From Periconia sp. R9002 (taxonomy: Eukaryota; Ascomycota; Dothideomycetes; Pleosporales; Periconiaceae), in contig JAMAHW010000028.1 in NCBI GenBank assembly GCA_023627715.1, forward strand, positions 348,038 to 412,037: a stretch of DNA of 64,000 nucleotides, written 5' to 3'. Under the pieces are notes generated by a model. That model was not told where the DNA came from, made no database searches, and worked only from the letters and a program-made list of their open reading frames with translations. Below are positions 44,708 through 60,892 of the stretch, in pieces. The position numbers and the translations under genes were made by a program. The first letter of the stretch is position 1. Each line of letters opens with the position of its first letter.

Positions 44708-47017
44708 ATCGATGCGATCGGGCTGAAGGACATCGGCGGCAATCATCTCAACATCGTGGGGGAGCTCAAGAGTCACCTCTTTGGAGACATTCCAATTGAA
44801 ATTGTTGACTTGAGTAGGCACGGCGAGAGAAACAGGTGCAGGAGAGCCGGCATCGGATTTGACGCTGGGGGAAGGCACAGAGACCTCGCGGAGGCGGCTT
44901 GGTTTGCCGGGAGTATGCTTCATAGCTTTGGCTCGCTGATGCTCGACGGGGTCAACCTCGGAAGCAGCGGGGGCAGCAGGGCTGTCACCGAGCGGGGTTG
45001 GGAGCGACGCATGCGATGGGACTGGAGGGGGAGGAGGCTCTTGCGTCCATAGGGTTGGAGTGAGAGGCTTTGGTGGCGTGCTGGGGGTGTCGGACTCGTC
45101 GCCTTCATCGTCTTCATCTGAAGAGCCTTCGGGAACGCAGAAGCCATTGCTAAAGTCAGCCTCTTGGACTGAGTTTTCGCGAGAAGCTTCCTGAACAGCA
45201 GCGCGTTTCTCTGTAGAGGTCTGAGGGGAAGTGGAACTGCCTTGAAGTTCGTTGAATACATTGGTGCCGTTACGATGATTTGTGTCCGCTTCGAACATGG
45301 GGGAAGGCTCAATGGCGCGACGAGGTTGGACATCATGGCGGGATGCCGTCTTGCCACCACTGTTGAACAGGGGAGATCCGGATGAGCTGCTGGAAGGATA
45401 GTGACCGATGACACGAGGCAAGGAGGATAGACCATCAGAGACTGAGCTGCCGAGGGGAGTCGCGTCATGTTTAAGAGGAGTGTCGTGAATGGCTTTGCGC
45501 TTCTTGGTAGGAGGCTGCTGCGCGTCTTGGTCCAGTTGCATCTGATTGTGTAGAACAGCCCAGGCTGGAGCGTGGTCATCATCCTCAAGATCGGCAATGT
45601 CGTCATCAAGTCCAAAGGTGCCTTCGTTCCATGGCTTGGTTCCTTGAAGGTGTTCGAGATTGCCAACCGCGACACCTAGCTCAATCTCCTGGCGCTTTCG
45701 CTTGAGCGAGCCATCTTCGGTGACATTCTGCAAGATGGATTCAGCCCATTGCTTCGCCTGAACCTTCTCGTTGTCTGGCACGCTATCGACAACTTTCTGA
45801 ATGATGCGGGAGCGATTGCTGCTCTTTTTTGGCTTTCGGTGCCTGGAGTGAGACTCGCCAACGGGCGTAGGGCTAGGAGTAAGGGTCTCGGTGAGGCTGG
45901 AGGCCTGGGGGGGCTGAGGAGATTGAGAGGATGGAGAGGAACGGAATGGTGACTTTAGGAAGCTCTTGACGCGGCCGAAGAAACCCTGCGATTGAGGAGT
46001 TGTAGCTTGGGGTGTGGGTGCCGAAAGCTGAGCTACCTCGTCAGTCTGTATTGCGACCTCTTTACCTTTGTTCGGTTCGCTAACGACAGGTTGGGCGTTG
46101 GATGCGATCGGTTTGCGGGCACGGTTGGCATGGTTCTCAACGTCGTGCAACAACTGGATAGCCCTCTCACTACCTTGAATGATACCGTCCGGGCGGTACT
46201 CTCGAACAATGTACTGAACCTCGGGGCGGCGGTTCTCGAGTAGGTCGGTTTGGAGCTTGCGATTCTGCTCTTCGAGCGTGTTAGTCTGGCGTCGGGCTCT
46301 GCGATTTTGTTGGTTTGCAGTGAGAAGCTGAGCCTCAAGCTCGGCAACGTGAGTTTCAAGCTCATCGATGCGCTTCTGCTGACTGCTGATAACATAGGAT
46401 TGGGCCTCGACAACTTCAGACAAAGGAGATAAAGGGTTGATTTTGAATAACAAAGTGTCGCGCTTAGTCGAATCGCGCTCCACCTTGATTTTCGTGAAGG
46501 AAGGGGGAAGTTTTTTGAAAGAGGTGGGAGGGGTAAAGTAAAGTGTCTCGGTGGGAGAAGGGAGGTTCACATCGAAGTGATCTTTCTCCTCTTCGCTACC
46601 ATCTGTGGTTGGGGAAGGAAGCTGGTTCTTTTTCGGAGTAGATAAGGAAAGGGGCCTCTCACTAAAGAAGATGGAAGCGCCAGGATCGCCATCCGAATCA
46701 GCATCTCCATCGCCTGTGCCTGCGCTCGCAAGCGACTCGGTGTCGTCCTGCTCCGCGGCCTGCTTGGTTGCCTTTGAGGCCTTGCTCTTCAATGTAGCCT
46801 TCTTGCGTGTCGTGGTAGGAACGCCGAGCTGCAGAGGCGAGGCATTATCCGGTTTCGCGGACCGAAGTCGACGCTTCTTGTTGTTTGGTGCTGCCGCAGG
46901 TTGCTGCTGAGCCTGGCCCTTGCGACTGCGGGTGCCTTTGGCGGGAGCAGTGGCTGTAGAGGCGGCGGGAGTGCGAGGAAGCGCAGCGGCTTTAGTGGAG
47001 CGCGTCGAAGGGGCCAT
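44642..47017 (-). CDS. Large basic/coiled-coil protein of unknown function
   Basis: A single exon of 791 residues. The start is the first ATG (47017-47015); the frame upstream opens only at TTG. Residues 1-90 are very basic with KKRRLR and TRKK motifs, like nuclear signals. About residues 205-270 form a coiled coil (SSQQKRIDELETHVAELEAQLLTANQ, split by RRARRQ). The motif EVQYIVREYRPDG follows. The rest is Ser/Pro-rich and disordered with a second acidic part (EGSSDEDDEGDESDTPSTPP). The C-terminus is a short acidic-aromatic tail, DEDDMSF. No known domain is recognised. A nuclear scaffold or chromatin-linked protein is a guess from composition. The gene is divergent from VMA6 with 400 bases between the starts. 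Confidence 0.8.
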   Translation of the reverse strand: MAPSTRSTKAAALPRTPAASTATAPAKGTRSRKGQAQQQPAAAPNNKKRRLRSAKPDNASPLQLGVPTTTRKKATLKSKASKATKQAAEQDDTESLASAGTGDGDADSDGDPGASIFFSERPLSLSTPKKNQLPSPTTDGSEEEKDHFDVNLPSPTETLYFTPPTSFKKLPPSFTKIKVERDSTKRDTLLFKINPLSPLSEVVEAQSYVISSQQKRIDELETHVAELEAQLLTANQQNRRARRQTNTLEEQNRKLQTDLLENRRPEVQYIVREYRPDGIIQGSERAIQLLHDVENHANRARKPIASNAQPVVSEPNKGKEVAIQTDEVAQLSAPTPQATTPQSQGFFGRVKSFLKSPFRSSPSSQSPQPPQASSLTETLTPSPTPVGESHSRHRKPKKSSNRSRIIQKVVDSVPDNEKVQAKQWAESILQNVTEDGSLKRKRQEIELGVAVGNLEHLQGTKPWNEGTFGLDDDIADLEDDDHAPAWAVLHNQMQLDQDAQQPPTKKRKAIHDTPLKHDATPLGSSVSDGLSSLPRVIGHYPSSSSSGSPLFNSGGKTASRHDVQPRRAIEPSPMFEADTNHRNGTNVFNELQGSSTSPQTSTEKRAAVQEASRENSVQEADFSNGFCVPEGSSDEDDEGDESDTPSTPPKPLTPTLWTQEPPPPPVPSHASLPTPLGDSPAAPAASEVDPVEHQRAKAMKHTPGKPSRLREVSVPSPSVKSDAGSPAPVSLAVPTQVNNFNWNVSKEVTLELPHDVEMIAADVLQPDRIDTGLNSSWEEPNIAYDEDDMSF

Positions 47018-47417
47018 CGTGGAAGATGCCCCCAGCGGTGCGGTCCGGATGAAATACTGTGAGCGTGTCAGCAAGAGCTTTCGCGATAGTGCGCATTGGA
47101 CACTTTACTGGGTGGGTTAAATGTAGATAGAGAATTGGACTGCGTGTTGAATGCAAATATATGCGTTTGCACGCGGTGGGTAATGTTTGTTGGATTGCTG
47201 TGCTGGTGCGCGGCAGTAACAGTGGTGTTTTGTTGTGATGTGGAGTGGGAGCGAGCGGACGGCGGGCGAGGTTCTTGCATGTTTTGCGATGCACGGTCCT
47301 GGGCTTATGTCAGCATATACCGATCAATGGCGTAGGACCTAGGTCTAGGTTGCACTGTTCGCAACTTGAAGCAGAGCTACGTAGGACCTGTCGTTGCATC
47401 GACACACATCAAACATC
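47018..47417. promoter_or_regulatory. Shared divergent promoter region, coiled-coil gene and VMA6
   Basis: 400 bases lie between two start codons on opposite strands, so some control elements are probably shared. No specific site is assigned. Confidence 0.45.
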
Positions 47418-48671
47418 ATGGAGGGACTTCTATATAACGTCAAGTTTGGGTCAGTTGCTAATATTCCATTCGCTTTACCAGACTAATTTCCCTATAGTTA
47501 CATCGAAGGCATTGTTCGCGGATATCGCAACGCTCTGCTCACCAGCCAGAACTACAGCAATCTCACCCAGTGCGAGACCATCGACGGTGCGTCCACCAGG
47601 CCACTCCAAAGCATGTCTTTCTGACGATTTTTGAAGATGTGAAGCTGCAGCTATCTCCCGCATACGGCGATTTTCTCTCGTCTCTTCCCCCAAACCCTTC
47701 CACTTCCGCGCTGGCAAACAAGACAACCGAGAAGCTTGTGGCTGAGTTTCGGTACCTGCAAGCCAATGCCACCGGATCGCTCTCCAAGTTCATGGAGTAC
47801 CTGACCTACGGATACATGATCGATAATGTTGCTTTACTTATCACGGGCACCTTGCACGAGCGAGATACTCGTGAGCTGTTAGAGAGATGCCATCCACTCG
47901 GCTGGTTTGAAACTATGCCTGTGCTTTGCGTTGCGACTAACATTGAAGAGCTTTACAACTCTGTCTTGATCGAGACACCGCTTGCCCCTTACTTCAAAGG
48001 CTCTCTTAGCCATCAGGACCTGGACGAGCTGAATATTGAGATCATCCGGAATACCCTCTACAAGAATTATTTGGAAGACTTCCACAACTGGGTCAACACG
48101 GAACCTGACATCGCTGGAACACCTACCGCGGATGTTATGACAGAGGTGTTGGAATTCGAGGCAGACAGGAGAAGCATCAACATTACACTCAATTCGTTCG
48201 GCACTGAACTCTCCAAAGCGGACCGAAAGAAACTCTATCCCAACTTTGGCCGCTTGTACCCAGAAGGAACGACTATGCTTTCGAGAGCAGATGACGTTGA
48301 AGGCGTGCGTATTGCTGTAGAGAGCGTCGCGGATTACAAGGCCTTCTTTGACCAAACCGGGCTCAGCGGTGGTGCCAGTGGTGGCGTTGGCAACATGTCT
48401 GGAGGCGTAGGGGGCGAGTCACGAAGCTTAGAGGACCTTTTCTATCAAAAAGAGATGGAAATCTCCAAGTTGGCTTTTACACGGCAATTCACCCATGCTA
48501 TTGTCTACGCATGGGTCAAACTCAGAGAACAAGTAGGTCTTAACCACACTCTCTATAATCATAGTAATGACTGACATGGCGCTACAGGAGATTCGCAACA
48601 TTACATGGATAGCGGAGTGTATTGCGCAGAACCAAAAGGAGCGAATCGGGAATTACATCAGTGTTTTCTAG
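47418..48671 (+). CDS. VMA6: V-type proton ATPase subunit d
   Basis: Couples the rotating central stalk to the proteolipid ring of the vacuolar proton pump; a peripheral membrane protein on the cytosolic face of Vo. Four exons, 47418-47449, 47498-47586, 47637-48532 and 48588-48671, give 366 residues. Exon 1 encodes [10 protein letters not shown], then [31 protein letters not shown] follows across the next joins. Further family stretches are [44 protein letters not shown] and [13 protein letters not shown]. The last exon gives [21 protein letters not shown] Gly/Ser-rich insert ([16 protein letters not shown], near residue 300) is longer than in yeast. The introns are 48-55 bases. Confidence 0.95.
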
Positions 48672-49168
48672 ATTGAGATGTTGCAGCTCACCTGTATGTA
48701 CTACTTTTTGCATGGCGTGTTTATGTCTGGCGTCATAGGGTTGGTTTATATATGATTCAAGTACTAGTCTTTTGTGCCTAGCCGTGTCCGTTTTCCATGT
48801 GGATCCACAATTCACTTGTTGTCCACATGTTGAGATCAAATAGCACAATGGTAGATATCTCTTGATTGGTCCAAGAATCTATCCACCAATCACGGCCGTG
48901 GGGTATATGTGTTGTCGTTTACCATTTAGTCTCATGACTCCGGCTTTGGACATTCTCTCCAGTAGTTGGTCTCGCGGACAAAACCAGAAACAGTTCTCTG
49001 AGCAAACCGGCCAGATTCTCCAGGGCCCATCATATCTATGATTTGTATCCTATCTGCAACCTTGCTGATCCTCGAAAGCTGTTCTCTCTTGAATGTGCAC
49101 AGTTCCTCGTCTATAGGCCAACCCACCTCTACAATACGAAGTCGTTCCTACTTCCAGTCCTGCCTGAT
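48672..49168. other. Intergenic between convergent genes
   Basis: 3' regions of VMA6 and the ankyrin gene. Nothing else is seen. Confidence 0.5.
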
Positions 49169-52100
49169 CTACAGAAACATTCTAGGATCAAATTGAAAAG
49201 ATTCAGACGCCTGTCCCGTCTCTAGCGGTGCTGTATTGGTGGCGGACTGAAAGAAACACTGTCTTTGGTACACATCCTTGACGTAGATGTCGATGCCAGC
49301 GTGCCCGTTGATTTTGGCAAATCTGAGAGCGTTTTTATATTGCGTTCCTCCGTCGCTCACGATATCTGCTCCGTTTTCCACTAGATGCATTAGCATTTCA
49401 ATGCGGCCGTGCTCAGCTGCCGCTTCAAAAGCTGTACGCCCAAGGAATTGACCTGGCGGTGCATTAACGTCGGCTTTTCTGCTGATCAGTAAACTCGCTA
49501 TCCCTATAAAACCTTTCTCGGCTGCCATTTGCAGTGCAGTGCGACCGTTACTAATCGCTGGAGGTGCGTTGACATCTACGCCTCTTTCAAGGAGGAAGTG
49601 TATGATATCCCACGCACCGATTTCAACAGCAGCTTGAAGCGGCGTTCGGATCACTCCTAGTTTTGGACGTGCGTGGATATCTGCATTCGCCGCGACTAGC
49701 ATCCTGACGACAGGTAGATCTCTCATACGGATGGCGATTAACAGCGGTGTCTCATTAAAAACAGGGCAGGCGGCGCGGTAACATCTACAGGCGACTTTGT
49801 CCATTTTCGGTCCAAAGAGGAGCAATTCTTGAACCATCTGTATCCTACTAGCACGAGGAGAGCAAATAGCGGACCCAAAGGCTGAGAGATTTACCGATTC
49901 CTTCCAGTTAACAGTTATCCACATTCGCTCGGTTGATGTGTCCGACGTGACCAGGGCATCGATGTCTACAAAAGGGGCGAGTGTCCTTGTCGTACACAGT
50001 TTCCCTTTGGAAATTGCATATACAAGTGCTTCCGCAGCAGGAGATTTTGTTGGATTGACATCTGACAACCTTGAAAGGCCTAGTAACATTTCTAACGCTG
50101 CATTGTCGGTCTCCACACATTTAACAAACACTCCATGATCTTCGGGTGTAGCACCTCTCACGATCAGGTTGTGTACCAGACTATTGTTCTTGACGTGCAG
50201 AGCAGCGAAAAGAGGGGTAATGTGTAGAGGCTGAGCATGAGTATAGAGAGATGAACAACATTTAACAGGAGCACCGAGCTCGAGCAGAAGGTCAATCATT
50301 GCTTGATCGCCGCCAAGAATTGCTGTCGAAAGAAGACAGCAATGTCCCTTCACGTCAAATGGCCATTGCATACCCACCGGGAAAGAACGGGCATCAGGAC
50401 ACAGATGATAGCCGAGGCTTGCCCCGGCATTAACCAAAGAACGAACGACGTCATAGTATCTTGCCTGAATAGCAAGATAGTTGGCTGTCTCTAAATGATT
50501 TGAACCAAGTAAATTCTCCAGCATGGCTTGCGCAGCTTCTAATTTTCTAAACCGAAGCGCATCCTCTAAGTCTTTTATGACAGGCTGTAGTCCGTGCTGC
50601 AACAGGATAGGAATGAGGGAATCATTGTTGTTTCGCAAAGCCGCTCCATAAGGGCTATCAATATCATGCATTAAGGATGGTTCCGTATCGAGATTTTTGC
50701 GTTCTGACAGTAGGTGCTCCAGTAATTGTTGATTTCCTGTTTCGCAAGCTACGTAGATGCTCATTCGAACCGCGTTTCCACTGGTTTTCAAAACGCTCAT
50801 GACTCCATAACGGTTGAGCACATCGAACATCTGGATGGAGTATATACGGAATGCCTCGGAAATAGCCAGATTCAAATATTCATCTCGATATGGGTCGGTG
50901 GCATCTTGTACTTGTAGTGCTCCCGCTTGCAGTACGAGCTCCACCAATTCAATATTTTCCGACTTGATAGCGCGAAGTAGTGTCATAGAGTCTAATGGAG
51001 GATTTTTCTCTAGTAACCATTTGGCCGCTTCAAAATGACGGTATAAGATTGCTTCGTCCAGCATAATGGCAACTTTCTCATCAAGAAATTCCGAGATATT
51101 TTCAAAGCGTGCACATCGTTCTACGCTTAGCATCTTTGAAACAATTTCAACGGCTTCATTGTTATCACAAAACGCAAATAACTTCCTCAATACATCGTCG
51201 TCATATAACTCGAGTGTGTCATCAGGCGACACGTTAAGCACGACTGTTCGAGAAATATGTTGTGGTTTGAACTTCTCGAAAACCATAGTAATCACGGTGC
51301 TATTCATTCGAAGGCCGCCGCGTAGAAACGCTTCAAGTAAATCGGATCCAATTGCTTCCCGATATTTTACTTCGATATTTATTAGTCCCATGAAGGCGTC
51401 GTGAATGTCCGGCATTTTGGATCGGGATAGTATTGACCGGAAAATTGTGATTAGCCCCTTCATGCCAGAACGTACCAGTGGTGTGTAACTGCGATGATTG
51501 ATAACGATTTTTATAGATTTTGGGTCCAGGCCTCTATCCAACACTACATCTACGAGCCGGCCTGCGCCAACCTCGACCGCCGCTGGAAAAAGCCCTCTCT
51601 CGAAAGATGATCGAAATGGCTGAGGAAATGTGTTCAATAAGTGGGTCACACTCTCCTTGTCGAGTCCGTCGAGAGAAAGTATCATTTTCTTGATATGCAT
51701 GTTCATCAAGCTCGTTGGGTTCTGGAGGTTTTCCAAATCTATAAGATTGTTTGCGACTGCCGAAATAGCAGTGTACATCAGTTGCAGATCCGGTCGTGGA
51801 TTCGTCAGAAGCGCTGTTGTTTCGGGGCTATGCAGTACTTGCGACATAGCTGTGAACATTTGAGGCTCGATAAGGTGTTTGGCAAATTCATTAAAGATTG
51901 GCGATGCAGTTGTCTTGACACCATCGAGAAATACAACGAGGTTGTTCGACAAGTCGTCAACAAATGGATATCTTTGGGTACTACCGTCCAATGAATTTAT
52001 CGGCCACTCTCCATACAAGCTGCCACCCAAATTCGAGTCGAGTTGCAAAGTGTTGGTTAGTGGATCTTGAAAGAACAACCAAGAGTTCTCCACATTGAGC

Positions 52101-52805
52101 ACAGGCCTTAGTTCGGACAGAAAGCCACTGGAATCATTTGATACCGTAGACAAGTTTGACAATCCGTTTTCCGGTGCTGAGAACCTCGGGCTGCTCATTG
52201 TGACACAATCTGAAGCGTGCTGTTGTGACGAGTTGGTGTATTCAATCTCTGGCCAAGGAACAGAAGATGTGCCCCCGGCCCTGGAAGGAACAGAGAGTGG
52301 AGAGACTATTTGAATATGACTGGGGAGGCCTGTTATCGCTGATGAGTTACTGTGCTCACTAATTCTGAAAATACGACCGAATGGATATCTTACGCGGTGC
52401 CGATCTCCTTCGTGCATGACCTTTTCGATATCTCTTTCTTTCCCTTTTCAATCTATCTTCCGGCACTTGTTTTCCGTGGATAATCACAATACTTTCTTGC
52501 TTTTGTGACTCACGGGTTTCCAACATGTCGTGAATCAGGGTCCAGTCGCCGTGTGAAATATTCTTGCGAAATTTCCAGATCTTGGTGAGACGATACTCGT
52601 ACTGCTTTTCACTACCCCATCTTCAGCGTCACATCATAATTAGTTTTTAAAGATCTTACCTTGCTATAAACCCGTGCTTATTCTTCATCAGCTCAATAAG
52701 ACCATCCTTGCCTTTCAGCCCTTTCTGCGCCCAATGATACTCGATCTCCGACTTATATCTTTCCCAGTCCTCATCGGTAATTCTCTCAGAGCGAGTCTGA
52801 CTCAT
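49169..52805 (-). CDS. Clr5-domain ankyrin-repeat protein
   Basis: Three exons, in coding order: 52805-52660, 52611-52394 and 52329-49169, give 1174 residues. Exons 1 and 2 carry a Clr5 domain (about 8-65): ITDEDWERYKSEIEYHW, MKNKHGFIAR, EKQYEYRLTKIWKFRKN. This domain typically heads fungal proteins of unknown function. The second intron is 64 bases; its removal joins the Clr5 part in phase to the large frame, which alone would appear as a separate gene starting at 52417. The remaining 1000 residues are helical. They end in clear ankyrin units such as TPLQAAVEIGAWDIIHFLLERGVDVNAP, TALQMAAEKGFIGIASLLISRKADVNAP and TAFEAAAEHGRIEMLMHLVENGADI. Upstream units are diverged. No catalytic or NTPase domain is visible. 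Probably a protein-interaction scaffold or regulator; such genes often vary between lineages. Confidence 0.85.
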
Positions 52806-54227
52806 ATTGAACAACTGAATAACATAAGATGCTATACTAAGTTGAACTATTCGGAGGGGTTCTACCTCGATACAAAAACAAGATCCAAAAACAAGAACCA
52901 AGAAAGGCGGACTACCTTGTAAGACCAAAATTTCAAGAAGTCAAGGGCGTCATATGAGACTGACAGTCATGGTCCTAGGTGACCGAGAGGTCCGTCCATA
53001 TGGTATAAGATGCTATGACATCGTAAAACTATCAGGAAAGTGCAACTTCTTATCGCATTAATTCTCATCTAACAAGGCTGAGGTTGCCAAGACTTATGAA
53101 TCTTTTCTTTCGCACCTTGGGTTTGAACAAAATCCGAAAAGGCGGGACCAATCGCATTAAAGACGATAGTTGCTGATGTGGCCATGGCTTCAGAAATACG
53201 ATATGGCGGGGCACAAACAGGCTGATTTCATTCACCGGTCCGAGACCTAACGAATGTCAGGACTTGTGCAAATCAGTTTCCATTTTGCAGCTGGTCCTTC
53301 ACTCGATCAATAGTGCCTGGGCCCAGCAGGAAATGAAATTGAAATTGAATTTTGATCCTCACAGAGTAATACAACCCTGGGTATGCCCAGCAGGAAACAT
53401 TGTCACGTCAACCTCTCTCTGGTCTCATATTTAGGATTCTGGCCATTAATTTCGCTACTGATGCTCCCCCATTGCTCAAATATTGCGGTATGAATACGAT
53501 ACTTTGCTTTCGGATTTTGCTTTCGGATTTTGCTTCCGAATTTTGGAGTTAGGCCAGATTCCAAAATTTGAGAACGCCCAACACTATTTTCAGATTAGAA
53601 CAACCCAAAATACGTATTTACCTATGTAGCCCATAGCTGAGTTCAATGATGTGTTGTAGTACGTCTTGGAGGAAATGCGGATATACATGTAAGAATCGAA
53701 TTCCCGAGTAAAATCATGATTGAATTCGATGTTTAAGTAATTATACAAAGGAGAGGGAGCTAGAGCCATAGTACTGCCGTATCCGTAATGTTTCACAATA
53801 TGTCCAAGCACTGGTTGGCTGCGACAGTACGTACATGTGTATGTAACATGTATGTATTGCTTCGCCACACTTGCCAAATTCCAAACGCTCAGAACCTGAA
53901 CTTCCAATCCTCAACTCCATCCACGCTACGCAAGATCAACACACTGTTTCCGATTACCCTTTTTACAAAATCCGACTTGCTGCCTTATTTTGGTCCTCCA
54001 GACAAAAGAAACACAAAATATGGCGCCAAAACCCCAAAGCCAACTAACGCTTCAAATTCCAATAGATGAACCACGGAGATGGTGTCACCCTCCAACCCAT
54101 AAATACCAACTCACCCTCAAAACATCTAACACAGTGCTTCTAACCCGACAATCGATTCCATCATTCCATACTCATCCTCCTTAAATTCCCTCTAGCATAG
54201 CTCTAAGACTCATCCAAAATCAAACAC
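52806..54227. other. Intergenic, short direct repeats, no gene seen
   Basis: Contains GCCCAGCAGGAAA twice (53321 and 53385) and three 13-base units TTGCTTTCGGATT (53504-53542, the last diverged). It is AT-rich by eye between 53330 and 53800. No coding frame is credible. Confidence 0.5.
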
Positions 54228-54770
54228 ATGGGCTGGACACACGACTCTACGATTGCGTTGATAACGCTCCTCGCGACATGCATCCCGCCGCTACCTATCT
54301 TCTATGTCCTTTTAACGCTTCAGCGGCGCCGCCGTAAGGAATCGATCGCACAGAAAAGCAGTTGTGTCGGTACGGGGTGTTGGTACAAGAACAACACGAG
54401 AGATTGTGAAGAAGGTAAGTCGTTGACACCGCCCCTGTCTTCTTCCACACCCCTTTCCATTGCCTGTCCGTCATAGATCATACCAAAATTAACATTTCAC
54501 ATAGGAACTGCACGAGGCGATATCGAAATGGGGATGCAAAGTGATAGCAAGGAAGCCAAGTATTCGTTTGTAGAGATACAAATGCTGCAGCCGATGACCC
54601 GGTGGCGATGGGGGGAGGATATACCGCGACACAGTCCTGCGTTCTCAGTAGCGGGACTGGCGCCTGGAATTACTTTGATTGAGAATGGGGTTTCGATACC
54701 TGTGCCGGCGCGGGTGCGGGGAGGAAGAGTTATGGGCGAGGGGCGTTGTTTGATCGGTTCCAAGGAATGA
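54228..54770 (+). CDS. Small single-pass membrane protein, hypothetical
   Basis: Two exons, 54228-54414 and 54505-54770, with a 90-base GT-AG intron give 150 residues. Residues about 8-29 form one membrane helix (IALITLLATCIPPLPIFYVLL), followed directly by a basic cluster QRRRRK. By the positive-inside rule the C-terminal part faces the cytosol. The remainder is hydrophilic: a CxxxxC-W stretch near residues 46-52, then EIQMLQPMTRWRWGEDIPRHSPAFSVAG. No family is recognised. Coding is supported by phase, the leader and the hydrophobic pattern, but not by any known homologue. Confidence 0.6.
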
Positions 54771-60424
<5,654 letters not shown>

Positions 60425-60892
60425 TCGCCTCGCAGAGTGTGTAACATTATTGGTTTGATGCTCAAGTATGGTTCTTTACGTTATGTATGGGCACATGATG
60501 TACGATTTCAACACGATCATGTAGCAATTAGTCATGAGATACAATGTGACATGTAGAGGCACAACCGTACTTTCCAATTGGGATCTCATGCGTTCTTGTC
60601 TTGTCTTGTGAGGCTGGTGACTATAGCGTTTGCCTATTCTTAAATCGCAAACATTGGTCACGCTGTCCTCTCTCTGAATAGGTCGTGTGTATTTAGAGGC
60701 GTGTGTGGAAGTGTATAACCCAAGGCCTCATTGAATCCGTTGGCATTTCACATTTCGATCGCCCAGACGACGGATTTTGTGTCGTTCATTACTCCCCATC
60801 AAGAAATTCAAGCATTTCCAACCTCATCTCCAACAATTACCAACCCCATCAACCTCTCCCAACTTCTCACCCCAACGATCCCGACCGAAACC
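60425..60892. other. Intergenic, 468 bases
   Basis: 3' end of AROM and the C-rich leader of the fusion gene. Nothing else is seen. Confidence 0.5.
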
